Source of the DNA: Sciurus carolinensis
Lineage: Eukaryota > Chordata > Mammalia > Rodentia > Sciuridae
Assembly: GCF_902686445.1 (NCBI RefSeq)
Contig: NC_062223.1
Coordinates: forward strand, 56,879,998 to 56,943,997
Reading direction: 5' to 3'
Length of the DNA: 64,000 bases
Shown here piece by piece: positions 46,127-58,243 of the stretch. Made by a program: the position numbers and the translations under genes. The notes beneath the pieces were generated by a model that was not told where the DNA came from, made no database searches, and was given only the letters and a program-made list of their open reading frames with translations. The stretch's first letter is position 1. Every line of letters begins with the position of its first letter.

Positions 46127-47429
46127 AAAAGTTTGGAAGAAGAAATCCTCAGAAGGGAGTGAGGGAAGAGAGTAAAAGGGACCAGGGAAAAGAAAGGAGG
46201 AAAAGCCCTGGGGTAGGGGCAGCACAGCAGATGGAGGAGTGGCACCAGCTCTGCCACTTGGCACAAGCCTCCAGCCCCAGCAGCTGGCTCTCTAGCCAGC
46301 CTCCTGCCTCTCTGCCGGCTCCCTTTGTTCTGCTGCTTCCTATGCCTCCACGGGCAGGGAGAGAGACATTCAGATCTAGCCCACAGCCACAGCCTGACAC
46401 ACCCGGGTGAGCTAGCAGGCAAAGGTGGCCACTGGTTCCATCTGGTTCAGGGGAGCCGGAACCAAGAAGAGACAAATCCTCAATGGCAACATTGCTGCTC
46501 CCATCCTGGCTGCATTTATAGGCGGCTGAGTCGCTCCCCTTGCGGGGTTTTGTTCCGACAAGGAATATAATTAGCCAGCTTTCTTTGGAAGAACCCTGAC
46601 CTGCTGACCATGGAACTCAGGAGGGGACAGAAGTGTGATGTTAATGATCAGCTGCCCTGAATGGCATAATGCAAACCAGAACGCTTTGGAGGCTGCCTGG
46701 GGTAAGGCCAGGCCGAGGACGCCAGGAGGGGGAAGCAGCGGTGTGAACGGAAGGCAGGTCAGCAGTGCGTTCAGGGTGGCTACACAAAGAAACGAGTCCC
46801 ATGGTTGCCGTACCTGAGGACCCAGAGTGGACAGCATGGTGGGAAACGAAGATGGACACTTGCAAACCTGGCCTGACACGTGTCGTGCAACAGGGGTCCC
46901 AAACCCCTTCTCACAGAATACCCTGGCTGAACAGGACAAAACGCTGAAGACAGACAGCCAGCCTAAGTTTATTGGCCTCTCTCCCCAGCCCCTTCTCCCC
47001 TGTGACTTCCACTGGTCCAGTACAGCCACCGTATGGTATGGGTGCCTTTGTGCGCTTGGTCCCTCCATATACTGAGCTCCAGCCAGGTATGAGGAGCCGG
47101 AAATAATGACATCTCCCTGACTGTGAAGGCCCACCTCAGCCGGGGCATGGGACACACAGAAGGGAGATCCCACCCTTCTGTGGGCAAGGAGCAGGGGCCC
47201 AACAAGTCCTGGCCAGTAAATGAATGAACTTAGGCACAAACTTCAACAGAACCACCTCATCTGATCCTGCCAAGGGAGAAGGAGAGCAAGGAGGTAAGCA
47301 GTCCAGTCTTCATTCTACACCTGAGTAGAAAAGGAACCCAACTAGCTCAGCCCTGGGTTTCCTTCCCCTGAACACTTCTGGCACATTCAGGCCTGCTGTT
47401 TACCAGGAACCAAGGAGGATCTGGGAATC

Positions 47430-47745
47430 CATGGATAAGACTGATTCCCATCTTATGAAGTTTATAGTCAGAGAGCGGCAGAGAGTGAGAAAACAAACAC
47501 AAATAAATGTGTGGTTGTGAATTATAAAGACTCTTTAACAGGAAATGAGCAGGAAGTCTGGGACAGATATCCCGGATACTGATGTAATTTAGGTTGTGAT
47601 GATGGGAGGGGTGAGTGGCGGTCAGGTGACAATTTTTGGAAAAAGGACCCTAAAGTATGAGAAGAGAGAGAGTTTAGGGAAGAGAATACCAGGCAGCAGG
47701 AACTGCATGTGCAAAGACCCTGAGGCAGGAAAAAGCTTGATTTTG
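47430..47745 (+). repeat. L2-like LINE fragment
   Basis: cttatgaagtttatagtcag near the start and aggaactgcatgtgcaaaga, ccctgaggcagg near the end match, in order, L2 3'-region text as I recall it. Diverged; family name moderately certain. Confidence 0.5.
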
Positions 47746-47754
47746 AAAGCATTC

Positions 47755-47880
47755 ACTTGACAAATATTTTTTGGAAACATCTATGTGCCAGGCAAGCTTA
47801 TTTGCACTGGGAATAGTGCAGTGAACTAATTCAAATCCTTAACCTTACGGCACTTACATTTAAGCACATTCTTACATATT
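47755..47880 (+). repeat. Second L2-like LINE fragment
   Basis: acaaatattttttggaaaca, tctatgtgccaggcaagct, gtgcagtgaactaattcaaa and acggcacttacatttaa repeat the start of the same consensus, so it is a separate piece from the one just before it. Confidence 0.5.
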
Positions 47881-48009
47881 CTAATATGCTCTAATGAGGT
47901 GCTGAAAATTTAGCACATTCCACATCCTGGATTATGGTATTATTTATTCCCTTAATTCTTAGACCTACCTCCCCCAGTCAAATTGAAATGGTTCTAAAAA
48001 CAGTAGCAG

Positions 48010-48255
48010 CAACAACTAAAACTAACTGAGCACTTAGTAAGTGCCAGGTCCCAAGCTAAATGCTTAATATACATCACTTAATTTAATCCTCATCAAGACA
48101 CCATGAGGAATAGTTAATATCACCAATTTACATGAGAAAACTGAGGCACAGAGTAGAAAAGGAAACTGCCCAAGATCACACAGTGAGGAAATAAGAGATG
48201 AAGGGATTCCAGGGTATCAAACTGCTATTCCCACATTTTAACCCCTATACCACAC
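48010..48255 (+). repeat. MIR SINE, near full length
   Basis: ctgagcacttagtaagtgcc, tttaatcctcatcaagacac, gagaaaactgaggcacagag and cccaagatcacacagtgagg follow the full MIR consensus order. Confidence 0.85.
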
Positions 48256-49389
48256 AACTTGTCTTAATTATAAATTTAAGAATATGAGAATTTCTGCATA
48301 CCCATTAGCACCTAATATCTATACCTCGTAGAGCTCCTCCATACTAGCAGGTTGGCCAGCTGGTTGATCTCAATCCCAGTCCTAGAGAAGCTCCAGCCTA
48401 GCCTCTGGGCGGGACCCTTGATCCCACCAATGACAGAGAGTACACATGCCCCTGAACCAGGGCCACGACCTGACTCTCTCCCTCTGGGAAAAACAACCCT
48501 TTAACCATCACATCCCCACCACTTGGTCCAGGCCAGTAGCCTTCCCAGTACTATTCCAAACTGCCCTGGGACATTCTAATAACTTTGAGTTCATATCTCC
48601 TTTAGCAAGTCCTTTCTGAGCTATGTGCCAAACCACTGGGGGCACCTCTTGGGAGTCAACAGCCTCTCTGTGCTCAGAGCTTGAGCAGGAGGGCCAGCAG
48701 GCCCGCCACAGGGGCTGTATAGAGTTCTTCCCTCTGGCTTCCCTTGAAGCCTCTGCAGGCTATCGCCACCATGAGAACACCTTCTTTCAAAGAATTTTCT
48801 TCTTGCCTCTAGGTAGAAGTCTCTTTCATCATTTAACAGCCAAGTGGACAGTGGCAAACAAGTCAGAAGGGACCTGAGAGGGGAGGCCAGGCTCCTGAGA
48901 GCGAGAGGTGAGGCCTGAGGGGCTGGAAGCCTGGTGTGGTGTGAAGGAAGGCTCGGGCTTTGGGGTCTGACGGACTTTAGTTCTAGTACTGGGTGCTGCC
49001 TTTTGCTTGCTGTGTGTGACCCTGGAGGAAGTCACTTTCCAATTCTGAGACTGTCAGTCTGGTATAAAACAGAGGTGAGAATTAACAACTCTTTTACAGA
49101 GCTGATGATGAGCTCAATGGGCCGTATGTGGGGGGCTCTTTCCATCATCAACACTCCCACCTTGGCAAATCCCCGGCACACTGTCATCCACCTTTAGCAT
49201 AAAACCATTTTTGCCTTGCATGAAGGTGGACAGGATACTGATCTCACTTGTACTGGGCCACAAGCCCCCAGATGTGAGGGACACTGCTGCCTCATGCCCG
49301 AATCCCCTACACATCTAGATGCTGTACTGGCTTAAGTTTGAGCTCCTGTAATAACAGAAATAATTATTGGCCTCAGCATCATCACCTGC

Positions 49390-49530
49390 TTCTTGTCTTG
49401 TCAGGCACTGTGTCCCTCCATATACTGAGGTTGTATTATCCATGTTTTATAGAAAAAACAGGTTGGAAGAAAAGTAACTTGCCCAAAGTTACTAGCAGTA
49501 GTTTCCAGCAGGTGGGCAGAAACAGGAGCC
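49390..49530 (+). repeat. MIR fragment
   Basis: ccatgttttatagaaaaaac ... gtaacttgcccaaagttact and a gggcagaaacaggagccctg end resemble the MIR 3' half. Confidence 0.5.
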
Positions 49531-50084
49531 CTGCCTCATCTTCAGCTAAATGTACCCCACATCCAGGGGATATTCAGACCTCTAGGGTCATTTGAGTACA
49601 TACAATTCAAAATTTTATTTCTCCCAGAGTAGCAAAAAAATAAACTGATACCGAGTTATCTTTTACCCCCTGAATATTTTATTAAAAAATTCACAGGCAT
49701 TGAAAATGAGAGGGAATGTTGACATGCTTTTTGCACCTTGGCACTGGGAATGGTGCCTTTCACAAAACTGAGCAACGACTCTGAAAGATGAAGGACACAG
49801 ATGCACAGATAAATATATGGGGGAGAGAGGTGTGTGTTTTAAAGCCCTCTGCCATCAAAACATTGTCCCCAAAATACAATCCTGCAAAACATGTGATGAA
49901 TTGTTCTGAAAGTGCAAACAAAAGACATGAAGAGCATAAACTTCTAGATATTAGTGAAATGAATGGAAAGGGAGACAGAGGGACAGGAAATCCAGAGGAA
50001 AGGAAAGAGGAAAAAAGGGAGGAAGCAAGTGAATTCTGAGCAATTCCAAAATTCCGGGCACTTCAGATGAAGTCTGCCCATATG

Positions 50085-50220
50085 GCTCTCTCATCCTTCA
50101 AGGCAGGTTAAATTACTGTTATTTTATGAATGGAGAGGCAGAGGCTGGAGAGGTTGATTAGCTTACCCAAGGATGACAGAGTGAAGAGCTTGACCCAAGA
50201 CCACCTGACTTCCAGGTCCC
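50085..50220 (+). repeat. MIR fragment
   Basis: tactgttattttatgaatgg, agaggttgattagcttaccc and a tgacttccaggtcc end fit a diverged MIR 3' half. Confidence 0.5.
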
Positions 50221-51243
50221 CTTTCCTCCCAGACACCATGGCTTGGCTGCCCTGGACTCACCAGCTCTCCTAGAGGACACCTGTCCAGGTTTTCCGGCCT
50301 CAAGCAGGGAATTCTTTGCACAGCCCACCAATGAGCTGTGTGCACAGAGGCCTGGGGTGGGAGAGCTGGCCATGAGTGCCCTGTGGGGGCACCCTTAGCC
50401 CTTCTCAATGCCCCTAAGGGAACAGAGTCCCTCAAAGACAAAGAGAACCTCCATTCCCAGGGGTTGCTCTCATTCTCCACCTCCCCTTATGCCCATCACT
50501 ACCTGAGGCTGCTCCTCATGTTTTCCAGACAATAGCATCCCTGTTCCTCAGATGTGAAACCCAGGCAGGCAGCCTTCCTCCACTTATTTTCCCAATGGAC
50601 ACACGTGGCACCACCCCAGGACTTGTCTGGGACCTGTGTGCTGCCCATGCACCCGGGGTACACTAGCACGTGACCGGAACCCAAATGAGCCACGCACGGC
50701 CCAGGAGTAGCTCTGGGAAGGGTGCACACACATCTTCCTGCTGTTTGATGCCGCTCAGAGAGGAGTAATGGCCCTTAGCATTCCTCAGAGTGGTGCGAGG
50801 GAGGAGGGTGGGAGGCTGCGAGTTATGCTGATTCAAATATTTTGAGATGCTCCCTGGACAGGAACAAAGGGAATGTCACTAAAAATTCATTTAAAGACGC
50901 CATGGCAATAGTAATCTCGGGAACAACCGGTGCAGTCTGCATTTCTGTTACTCCAAGACCTACTTTTTCAGTTTTTATTCTAATATTTTAAATTCAGATA
51001 GATTTATTGGAAAGAGCTGCCTGATGAATAGTAAGTGTACACCAACATGTCTGTTGATCCAGATCAGAAGTGATTTTAAGAGATGTAAGAGGTTTATTAT
51101 TCATTGGGTAGTCTTTTTCTGATTAATCTACCTGAATTTAAAACATTAAAATAAAAATAGAAAAAGTGGGTCTTGGATGGACAGCAATGCAGAATACACC
51201 AATAGTCCCTAAGATTTCTATTGCCCTGATGTTTTTAAATGGA

Positions 51244-51438
51244 ATTTTTTGGGGGTACTGGGGATTGGCACTTGGCCACTGAGCCACATCCACAGCGCTA
51301 TTTTGTATTTTATTTAGAGACAGGGTCTCACTGAGTTGCTTAGCACCTCACCACTGCTGAGGCTGGCTTTGAACTCACGATTCTCCTGCCTCAGCCTCTG
51401 GAGCCATTGGGATAACAGGTGTGCACCATTGCACCCGA
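51244..51438 (-). repeat. Composite B1-ID SINE with target-site duplication
   Basis: Antisense ID (gggtactggggattggcact ... ccacatccacagcgc) then antisense B1 (gagacagggtctcactgagt ... gtgtgcaccattgcacc). The ID part has an internal deletion. Exact 9-bp duplication TTAAATGGA at 51235-51243 and 51439-51447. Sense with respect to NAV2. Confidence 0.9.
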
Positions 51439-52926
51439 TTAAATGGATTTTTGGTGAAGCACACAATCATAAGTAGAATGAGTTTTATAAAATTAACATG
51501 CAACATGCTTATATAACTGCCACTCAGATCAGGATATAGAACATCCCAGCACCCCTCAAAATGCCATGGCCCTGTTTCACCTTCTGGGTACTATTTTTTA
51601 AAAATATAACCATCACAGCCTACCATCGCTGCGTCCCAAATAGTTGCAAACTCTGGCTACAGTGACAACACAAGAAGCAACAGGCAATTCTAAAAGCAGC
51701 ACCTTGCACATTTCATCACGCAGTCAGCATCTCCGTCTCTGGAGGACAGAATCGCCCCCAACACTGACACGTTCTTTCACTACACCCACCCGAAAGAGAT
51801 GCCTTTGAAAGCAAAAAGATTTCCACTGCAGCCTCTATCTGTATGGAGTAAAAAGCAGCTGAGAAAAGAAGAGGACATGGAAGGAAGGGAGTGGAGGAGG
51901 TGGCCCTGTATGTCCTGCTCTCCTCCAGGTCCCTCGGGGAGCCTGTCCCAGACTTTCCCAGGGGTTCGCCCACCACAGTAGCTCCCACTACTGGGAAGGC
52001 CCAACTGTGGAAGAGCTTCACTGATGCCACTGTCCCACAGTTGAGCAGTCCTCATGCCAGTCAGCCCCAACTTGGGGACAAGCCGGGAAGACAGCACTTC
52101 ATTTTCCCAACTAGTAAATGGGCTCCCTGGAACCAACCACTGACAAGGAGGCGAAGTGAGTCTGCACTCCACCTGAAACAAAATCTGGGAGTTTAAAGCA
52201 GGCGCTGCCCCAGGGCCAGGAGGGCATGTTCAAGTTGTGCAGTGGACTGGTGATAGCTATAGCATGAGTCCAAAGAGGGGGGACACTTGCACATGGGTTC
52301 ACTGTTGCCACATGGAGCAATAGCTTCTGATTCTTTAAGAGAAATCTGAAACATACTTCCATGTGAAATGATTGCAGTTTAACATAATTTGATGTGGAGT
52401 CTTGTCTAAAAGAATTAACACCTTAGGCCAAATGAAGGGCATCGGCAGGGTACGTGAACCACAGACGGACGGTTCCCAACTTCAGCCCAGGACATACTGG
52501 TCTTCTGGCCCAGGGTTCTCAATATCTGTTTCTGCCCACATCTCTCCTGAGAGAGGGGACACCTGTGGATAGCAGTAGCTCCTTGTGGCAAAGAGGGGAC
52601 AGGTTCCAGCCTCCAGGCTAAGATCTGCCAATAGAGCCAACGTCATTTTGTTTGTTTTTATAAGCAGGTTGCCAAGGGAGTAAATGTGATCTCCCAGGCT
52701 ACTAATGGGAGTGAAGAGGCCTCCGACCCAGTTTCCACTGCCTGACCCTTTCCTTATAGGTGGAGGCCAGGGTTGGGGAAATGAGCACACAGGGAGCCAG
52801 AGGCTGGGCCTCATCTCACCCACCTGGGGATTCTGCTTTCTCCAAACGGGCTTCTCAGCCCACACACCCTAGCCTCCTGGCTGCAAGGGCCAGGGGAGGA
52901 GCCGAGGAGGGCGCCATGCTTCTTAC

Positions 52927-53065
52927 CTGCACATCCAGGTTTCTCCGAGAGGAGGCTGGTGTGTTGGCATAGGAGCTGATGGAGGAGCTGGTGTTGATGT
53001 CATCGGTGCTGAGGTTGTCTATGGTGTCGCTGATGCCGCTGCTGACGGAGCTGCTGTCATCCCAG
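52927..53065 (-). CDS. NAV2: NAV2 exon 1 of window: Ser-rich linker
   Basis: 139-nt exon. The acceptor is ttggcag before C-TGG-GAT and the donor is gtaaga. It starts with the third base of a split Ser codon (phase 2) and ends in phase 0. It encodes WDDSSSVSSGISDTIDNLST, then DDINTSSSISSYANTPASSR and RNLDVQ. This Ser/Thr/Asp-rich, low-complexity sequence is strongly conserved in navigators and is presumably disordered, with many potential phosphosites. It precedes the microtubule-binding middle region. Memory of human NAV2 gives SSRKNLDVQ, so Arg here replaces Lys. The preceding coding exon, expected to end near DGDADS, was not found anywhere to the right in the window. Confidence 0.95.
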
Positions 53066-53929
53066 CTGCCAAGACAAAGACTCCTGAGCACCAGGACCTC
53101 ACACTGTTCCAGCCCAGGCTGATGCAGACAAATGTTCACCATCCCGGGAAAGGCCCAGCCTATGCCACCATGTCTCAGACAAAGCTCTTCTGCCTTGGAT
53201 GTGACTCATCTCCTTCCATCCTTCGCTTTTGAATTGACACCTGGGTGAACTGGCTGATACTTACCTGCCCCAAAGCATGGGTGCTTCCATGAAGAGAGGA
53301 GGCCAAGGAGGCTACCCACGTCCTGCCCCACCCTCCGCTTCACCTCAGGAACTGCATATGAGCCAATTGCTCCTCCCAGGCCTAGTGGTGGAGGAGGACC
53401 AGTGAGTTTAGGAACTTAAGCAGCAAACACGCAGGCAGAGATCCATCATGGGCCCCTCTCCCCAGAGGCCAGAGTGGGCAGAGATGCTGCTGCCATGTGA
53501 ATTTTCTGGACTCCACTTGTGAAACAGAAGGCCATGGGAAGGAAAATGGTAATACTCAAAAGAAACCGTCCATTCTATTATAAGCTGTAATTCTAACAGT
53601 ATCCTAGAACACATCTAAAGTAGATTTTTTCATTTCCCAACCCTCACATCCATTGAGATCATCCACCACATGTTCAAGTCCACCTAGCAATGATTCTTTT
53701 TTTTTTTCTTCTCTTTTTATTGTCTCCCAATCTCCCAATACCACCAGCACATTTAATCTAGCATTGGATCCTACCACCTCTCTTTGCAAAATATATCCAA
53801 ATGTACGCAGCTCTCTGTACCTTGTCACCCTGAAGTCAAGGGTGCTGTCAGTTTTGCTTGGGTTACTGAAAACAGGCCAGCTGGTCTGTGTACTCTGTCT
53901 GCTTCCTAACAATCCATTCTCTGTCTGGC

Positions 53930-54290
53930 AACCAACATGACCTTCTGGAATATAAATCGGATCCTAGAACTGCCTCTCAGGTGTTAATGTCCAAACTCCT
54001 ACGATGGCCTCAAGACCCCTCTGCCCTGGCCTTCTCCAGCCTTGTTGCTCAGCCCCCTCTCTACCATGCACTCATGGCCTCTGAACAGCAGTGTTTGACT
54101 CCTGTAAGTCAAGACTGTTCTTGCCTTCAGGGCTTTGCATTGGTTGTCTCTTGCTGGACACTGATCCCTTTATACCTATCTTTCAGATCCCAGCTGAAGT
54201 GCCACCTCCTCAGAGAGACACACCATTACTTCTCAAGCCCCTCACCCCACTCAGTTGTATTTTCTCATTTTTGAGGTGGCAGGTGTTCAA
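53930..54290. repeat. L2-like LINE fragment
   Basis: gtccaaactcctacgatggc, tcagggctttgcattggttg, agatcccagctgaagtgcca and cctcctcagagagacacacc recur in order as in a common old mammalian LINE (L2 type). Diverged. Confidence 0.55.
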
Positions 54291-55284
54291 TAAATACTTG
54301 CTGACTGAAACTCACAGGAGTGAGCCTCCAACAGCAATATGACACTGCAGTAGTGGACCCAGTAGCAAGGGACAGGTATTATTGTTTTTCTATTGTACTA
54401 GTGGAGAAACTGAGGCTTAGGAAAGCAAGACACCCTGCGTGACACCAGACGGCTAGCAAGCAGAGCAGCGGATGGAGATCCAGTCATTCAGACTCCTGAG
54501 CCGGTCTCCCTACTGTGACGCCAGACACTTTCCACTATGTCAGTCCTCAGTACACACCATCATGACTTGGCGTCCTTCCCCAGGAGGAAGCCAAGACTTG
54601 GGAGGCCAGGAACACTGGTCCAAGGCCACACGCCAGGAATGGCAGGTCTGATGGTGAAGCGATGACTTCACCACTTTATTCCACCTCTCGGCCTTCCACG
54701 GTGAGTCTCGCTGAAAGCCACGCCAAGGGGCTGCGTGAAGCCTGGGAAATGCTGGGCGACCGAGGTTTTTGCAAACCAGGAGCACTGTCAACAAACGCAG
54801 GCGCAAAACTCAGTCCATTCTACCAGCTTCTAAGACGTCTGCTTCTACGTCCTGAGCTCTGTCTGGCTTGGTGAAAACTGCCTTCCCTGCCTCTCTCTTG
54901 GACGTTCTCATTTAGCTTCCAAGAGCCACCCTGGAAAATTCCATGGAAAGACACAGGAGAAAGGCATGAAGGTGATTCCCAAGTGGCAGGATGAGGCCAG
55001 GAGGGTGAGAGTTCAAGGGCAAGGGAGTTACTTGTGAAGGTGAATCTGCAAGGGTCCCAGGGTCCCGCAAACTTGGATCAGGTACTTCTGCTTCCTTTGC
55101 CCAGCCTTCCCTGCTAGTCCAGATTCTCCCTGTGGAGCCTTCTGCAGGTCATCCCTGAATCTGAGTTCCTAAATGGTCCCTCCCATTTGCATTAGATTCA
55201 GCTTCCCTCTGCTCTGAGGGTTTCCTTATTAGTCTCTATAGGAAAGTCTGTTTTACCTTTCCAAAATGCACGGGGCTCGCTCAG

Positions 55285-55460
55285 TGATAACTATGAAGTA
55301 CTTTCTATGAACCAGGCATTGTGCCAGGAGCTTTAAATACATTATTATGTTTCTCCAATTCTTTCATCATGCCTGCAAGGTAGGTGTTATCCTGCCCACT
55401 TTACAAATGAAGAAATCAAGGCTGAAGGAACAAGTGTACTGATCATGGCATGCAGGCCAG
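55285..55460 (+). repeat. MIR SINE
   Basis: ctatgaaccaggcattgtgc, aggagctttaaatacattat, tgcctgcaaggtaggtgtta and cactttacaaatgaagaaat match MIR. Confidence 0.7.
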
Positions 55461-57527
55461 GTTGGAACCGAGTTAAAAAGGCAAAACTGTCCAATTTCAG
55501 AACACGTGTTCCTTCTCCTCTGTCTCCTCCCACCTTTCACAACGAAAGCGGTCACTTGAGGAGCACAGGCCAACTACTCACCACCTCTCAGACTCACTCC
55601 GGCAGGTGGCTACCGCCCTTGTAAAGGATGAGGAAACTGAGGCCGTGAGAAGAGTCAGGAAGGTGTTGCAGCAATGTCAGGTTTACTTGGGAGCCACCTC
55701 CAGAGGTGCAGCATGTGCTTATTGAATACCTCCTGGGCTCATCATGTGTGGCAGAGACTCAGGGCAAGTTTCTGTGGCCAGCTCGTCCCCAGCTGTGGAT
55801 TCTGAGCCCAGCTGCCTCCCCACATAATTCTTTGACAGGCCACAACTTCTGTGCCTCAGTTTCACCTCGCCTGGCGACCACATGAGGCTTTGTTGGGGAA
55901 AGCGTCACATATGGAGACGGACTCAAATTTCCTCTCACGATTACAAGAAAATTCCATGAGTCTTTTATTACATCTGTTCTTTTGGGTTAGGAATTTACTG
56001 TATCTAAAAACGTCTTATAATCTGATAAAGAAGAAAGGGGGACTGATAGGAGAGGAGCGTGGCTGGTGGGAGGAGGGAGGGAAGTCAGGAACAGATGCCC
56101 ATGAATCCAAGTCCCAGATCTTGTGCTTTGAAATTGTACCCGTCCCTCCCCCTCAACGGCCTTTCAACACTGATATGCTATTGCAGAGGGGCCAGTGGCA
56201 CCTGACGCACACACGTCCTTCCCTCATCAGTCAGTGCCTGGAACGTTTGGAGGCAACCCCTGAGTTACAGGATGTTCCTGTAGTCGAGCTGGCCTAGCAG
56301 AGGGACAGGCTATGATGGACTCCACGGAAGAGAGGGAGAGGAAAACTCAAGATAAGGATGAGGGGCCTAGAGAAGCCCGTGTCTAGCAACGGCGGCCTGA
56401 TATTCCCCAGAGCTGTCTGGGTGTCAGAACCCAAGGCTGTCCTGCTCTTGGAAAACCAGCCATGTCTCCTTTATCTCTGGATCTCACCCCCAAATCCAAA
56501 GTACGCATGGTCAGGAGCCGCCAAGACTAGGTCAATGAGTCCCAAAACGAATTCTAAGGAAAATTAGACCCATGAGATGTCAGAGCAGGGACAGGGGCCA
56601 AGAGCTGCCTCTTTTATGCTCTTGGACATTCACAGGGTACACAAACACCTGGACAGCTATGATGGCCAGTAATGAGCTTGCAGCTCGGTTTAAAGTAGTG
56701 CTTCCCAAATGTGCAGGACCACAGGAGAGATGCTAAGAATGAAAAATGCACATGTGGCTGCTTCATTCTTACCCGCCTAAGAAGGAAGCTGGCACAGAGG
56801 GGAGGGTTACAGAGTTGAAAGGAATAGAAATATCCCCTTAACATGCCTTGAGTTCCTGTATTGAGCCACACCTGAAGCACTCCTGTAAGGCCCAAATGTG
56901 GGAAGTAGTACATTCCCTTCTTTTACTCAAAACTATTTGGCTCAGGTTTGTCATTTGGTATACTCATGCTTCCTAATGGGGAATTGCAATTTGTATGTGA
57001 CATAACTCTAGATATGTAGATGAGAGTCAGGAAAAAATGTGGAAACCATGCAGAATTCATTCAAGCAGGAAGGACATCATTGAATCAATCAGGCAATAAA
57101 AGGAATCAGATATAACCAGGGGTGACGTACAAGAGTCCATAGGTTCAAACTGGGTGATAGATGATAAATGTCGAAAGAGGTAAGAAACCCAGAGGCTGTG
57201 TGTCTACTGTGTGATGAACTGAAATTCCAGGGAAGAGGCCCAGGGGAACCCCAATGAAACAGCAGAAAGAATCAGGGTATTCCACCAGGACTCTGGAACA
57301 ATCATTCTGGAATCTGATCTGACCATTCCTGGGTGCTGGCTTTAAACCCTACTGAGTTATCATCTCTGGTGGGCTCATACATTGGTCCTGTATCCTTAGT
57401 GGAAGCATATGGTTTGAAAGCTTGGGAAGGGTTTTACAATGGCAAAATAAATTAAAATATGAATATTTAAGATAATGACTGTGATCACTGGGTTGATCTC
57501 TGTGCATTTATATCACTTAAAAGAACA

Positions 57528-57655
57528 CGGGGTGGGGGCTGAGGGTAACTCACTATTAGAGCACTTGCCTCGCATGCTTGAGGCACTGGGTTCCATCCTC
57601 AGCACCACATAAAAATAAGAAAATAGAGGTACTGTGTCTATCTACGACTAAAAAT
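57528..57655 (+). repeat. Long-tailed ID SINE variant with target-site duplication
   Basis: ID-like head (gtgggggctgagggtaactc ... actgggttccatcctcagca) followed by a non-poly-A tail, ccacataaaaataag ... gtctatctacgactaaa, of a type I recognise as recurrent in squirrel genomes. Exact duplication TAAAAGAACA at 57518-57527 and 57655-57664. Confidence 0.85.
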
Positions 57656-57737
57656 AAAAGAACATTGAGAAAAGGATACGTGGCATATTAGAGGATATTA
57701 TAAAATAATTTTGTCATTTTTACAAGTATCATTTTTT

Positions 57738-57870
57738 TAAAAAATATATTTTTAGATGTCAATAGACCTATATTTTATTCATGTATTTATATGTGGTGCT
57801 AAGAATTGAACCCAGTGCCTCACACATGCTAGGTAAACACTCTACCACTGAGCTACAACTCTAGCCCCAT
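57738..57870 (-). repeat. Long-tailed ID SINE variant, opposite orientation
   Basis: Antisense copy of the same variant: AT-rich tail (atatttttagatgtcaatag ...), then tgtggtgctaagaattgaac ... actgagctacaactctagcc. Flanked by AAGTATCA at 57724-57731 and 57871-57878. Confidence 0.85.
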
Positions 57871-57884
57871 AAGTATCAGTTTTT

Positions 57885-58243
57885 TTTTTAATTTATTGTA
57901 AACAAATGGGGTACAACTTGTTTCTTTGTTTGTAAATGAAGTAGAGGCATACCATTTGTGTAGTCATACATTTACATAGGATAATGGTGTTTGATTCATT
58001 CTGTTATTTTTTTCCCTTCACCCCACCCCTCTTTTCCCTCTAAACAGTCCCTCCTTCCTCCCTTCTTGCCTCCCTCCCACCCCCCATTATGTATCATCAT
58101 CCGTTTATCAGAGATCATTCGTCCTTTGGGTTTTTGAGATTGGCTTATCTCACTTAGCATGATATTCTCCAATTTCATCCATTTGCCTGCAAATGCCATG
58201 ATTTTATTATTCTTTATGGCTGAGTAATATTCCATTGTATATA
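57885..58243 (-). mobile_element. 5'-truncated LINE-1 fragment (ORF2 end and 3' UTR)
   Basis: On the minus strand the 5' end encodes MEYYSAIKNN, then WMKLENIMLSEISQSQK, the recognisable C-terminal end of L1 ORF2. A purine-rich 3' UTR and a short A tail (T run at 57879-57889) follow. The target-site duplication AAGTATCAGTTTTT flanks it at 57871-57884 and 58244-58257. It is far too short to be active. Confidence 0.9.

Larger units (their letters stand above)
45871..52926. other. NAV2 intron between exons 1 and 2
   Basis: About 7.1 kb. It contains a 15-bp tandem duplication with an ID SINE (45994-46138), L2-like fragments (47430-47880), MIR elements (48010-48255, 49390-49530, 50085-50220) and a composite B1-ID SINE (51244-51438). 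Confidence 0.75.

Noticed and set aside
46571..47239. A 222-codon minus-strand open frame within the intron between exons 1 and 2
   Set aside because: No family resemblance, no splice context, Cys/Trp/Pro-rich random-looking composition.
57996..58235. Open frame beginning MEYYSAIKNN as a possible gene
   Set aside because: It is the C-terminal end of LINE-1 ORF2 in a 5'-truncated copy.
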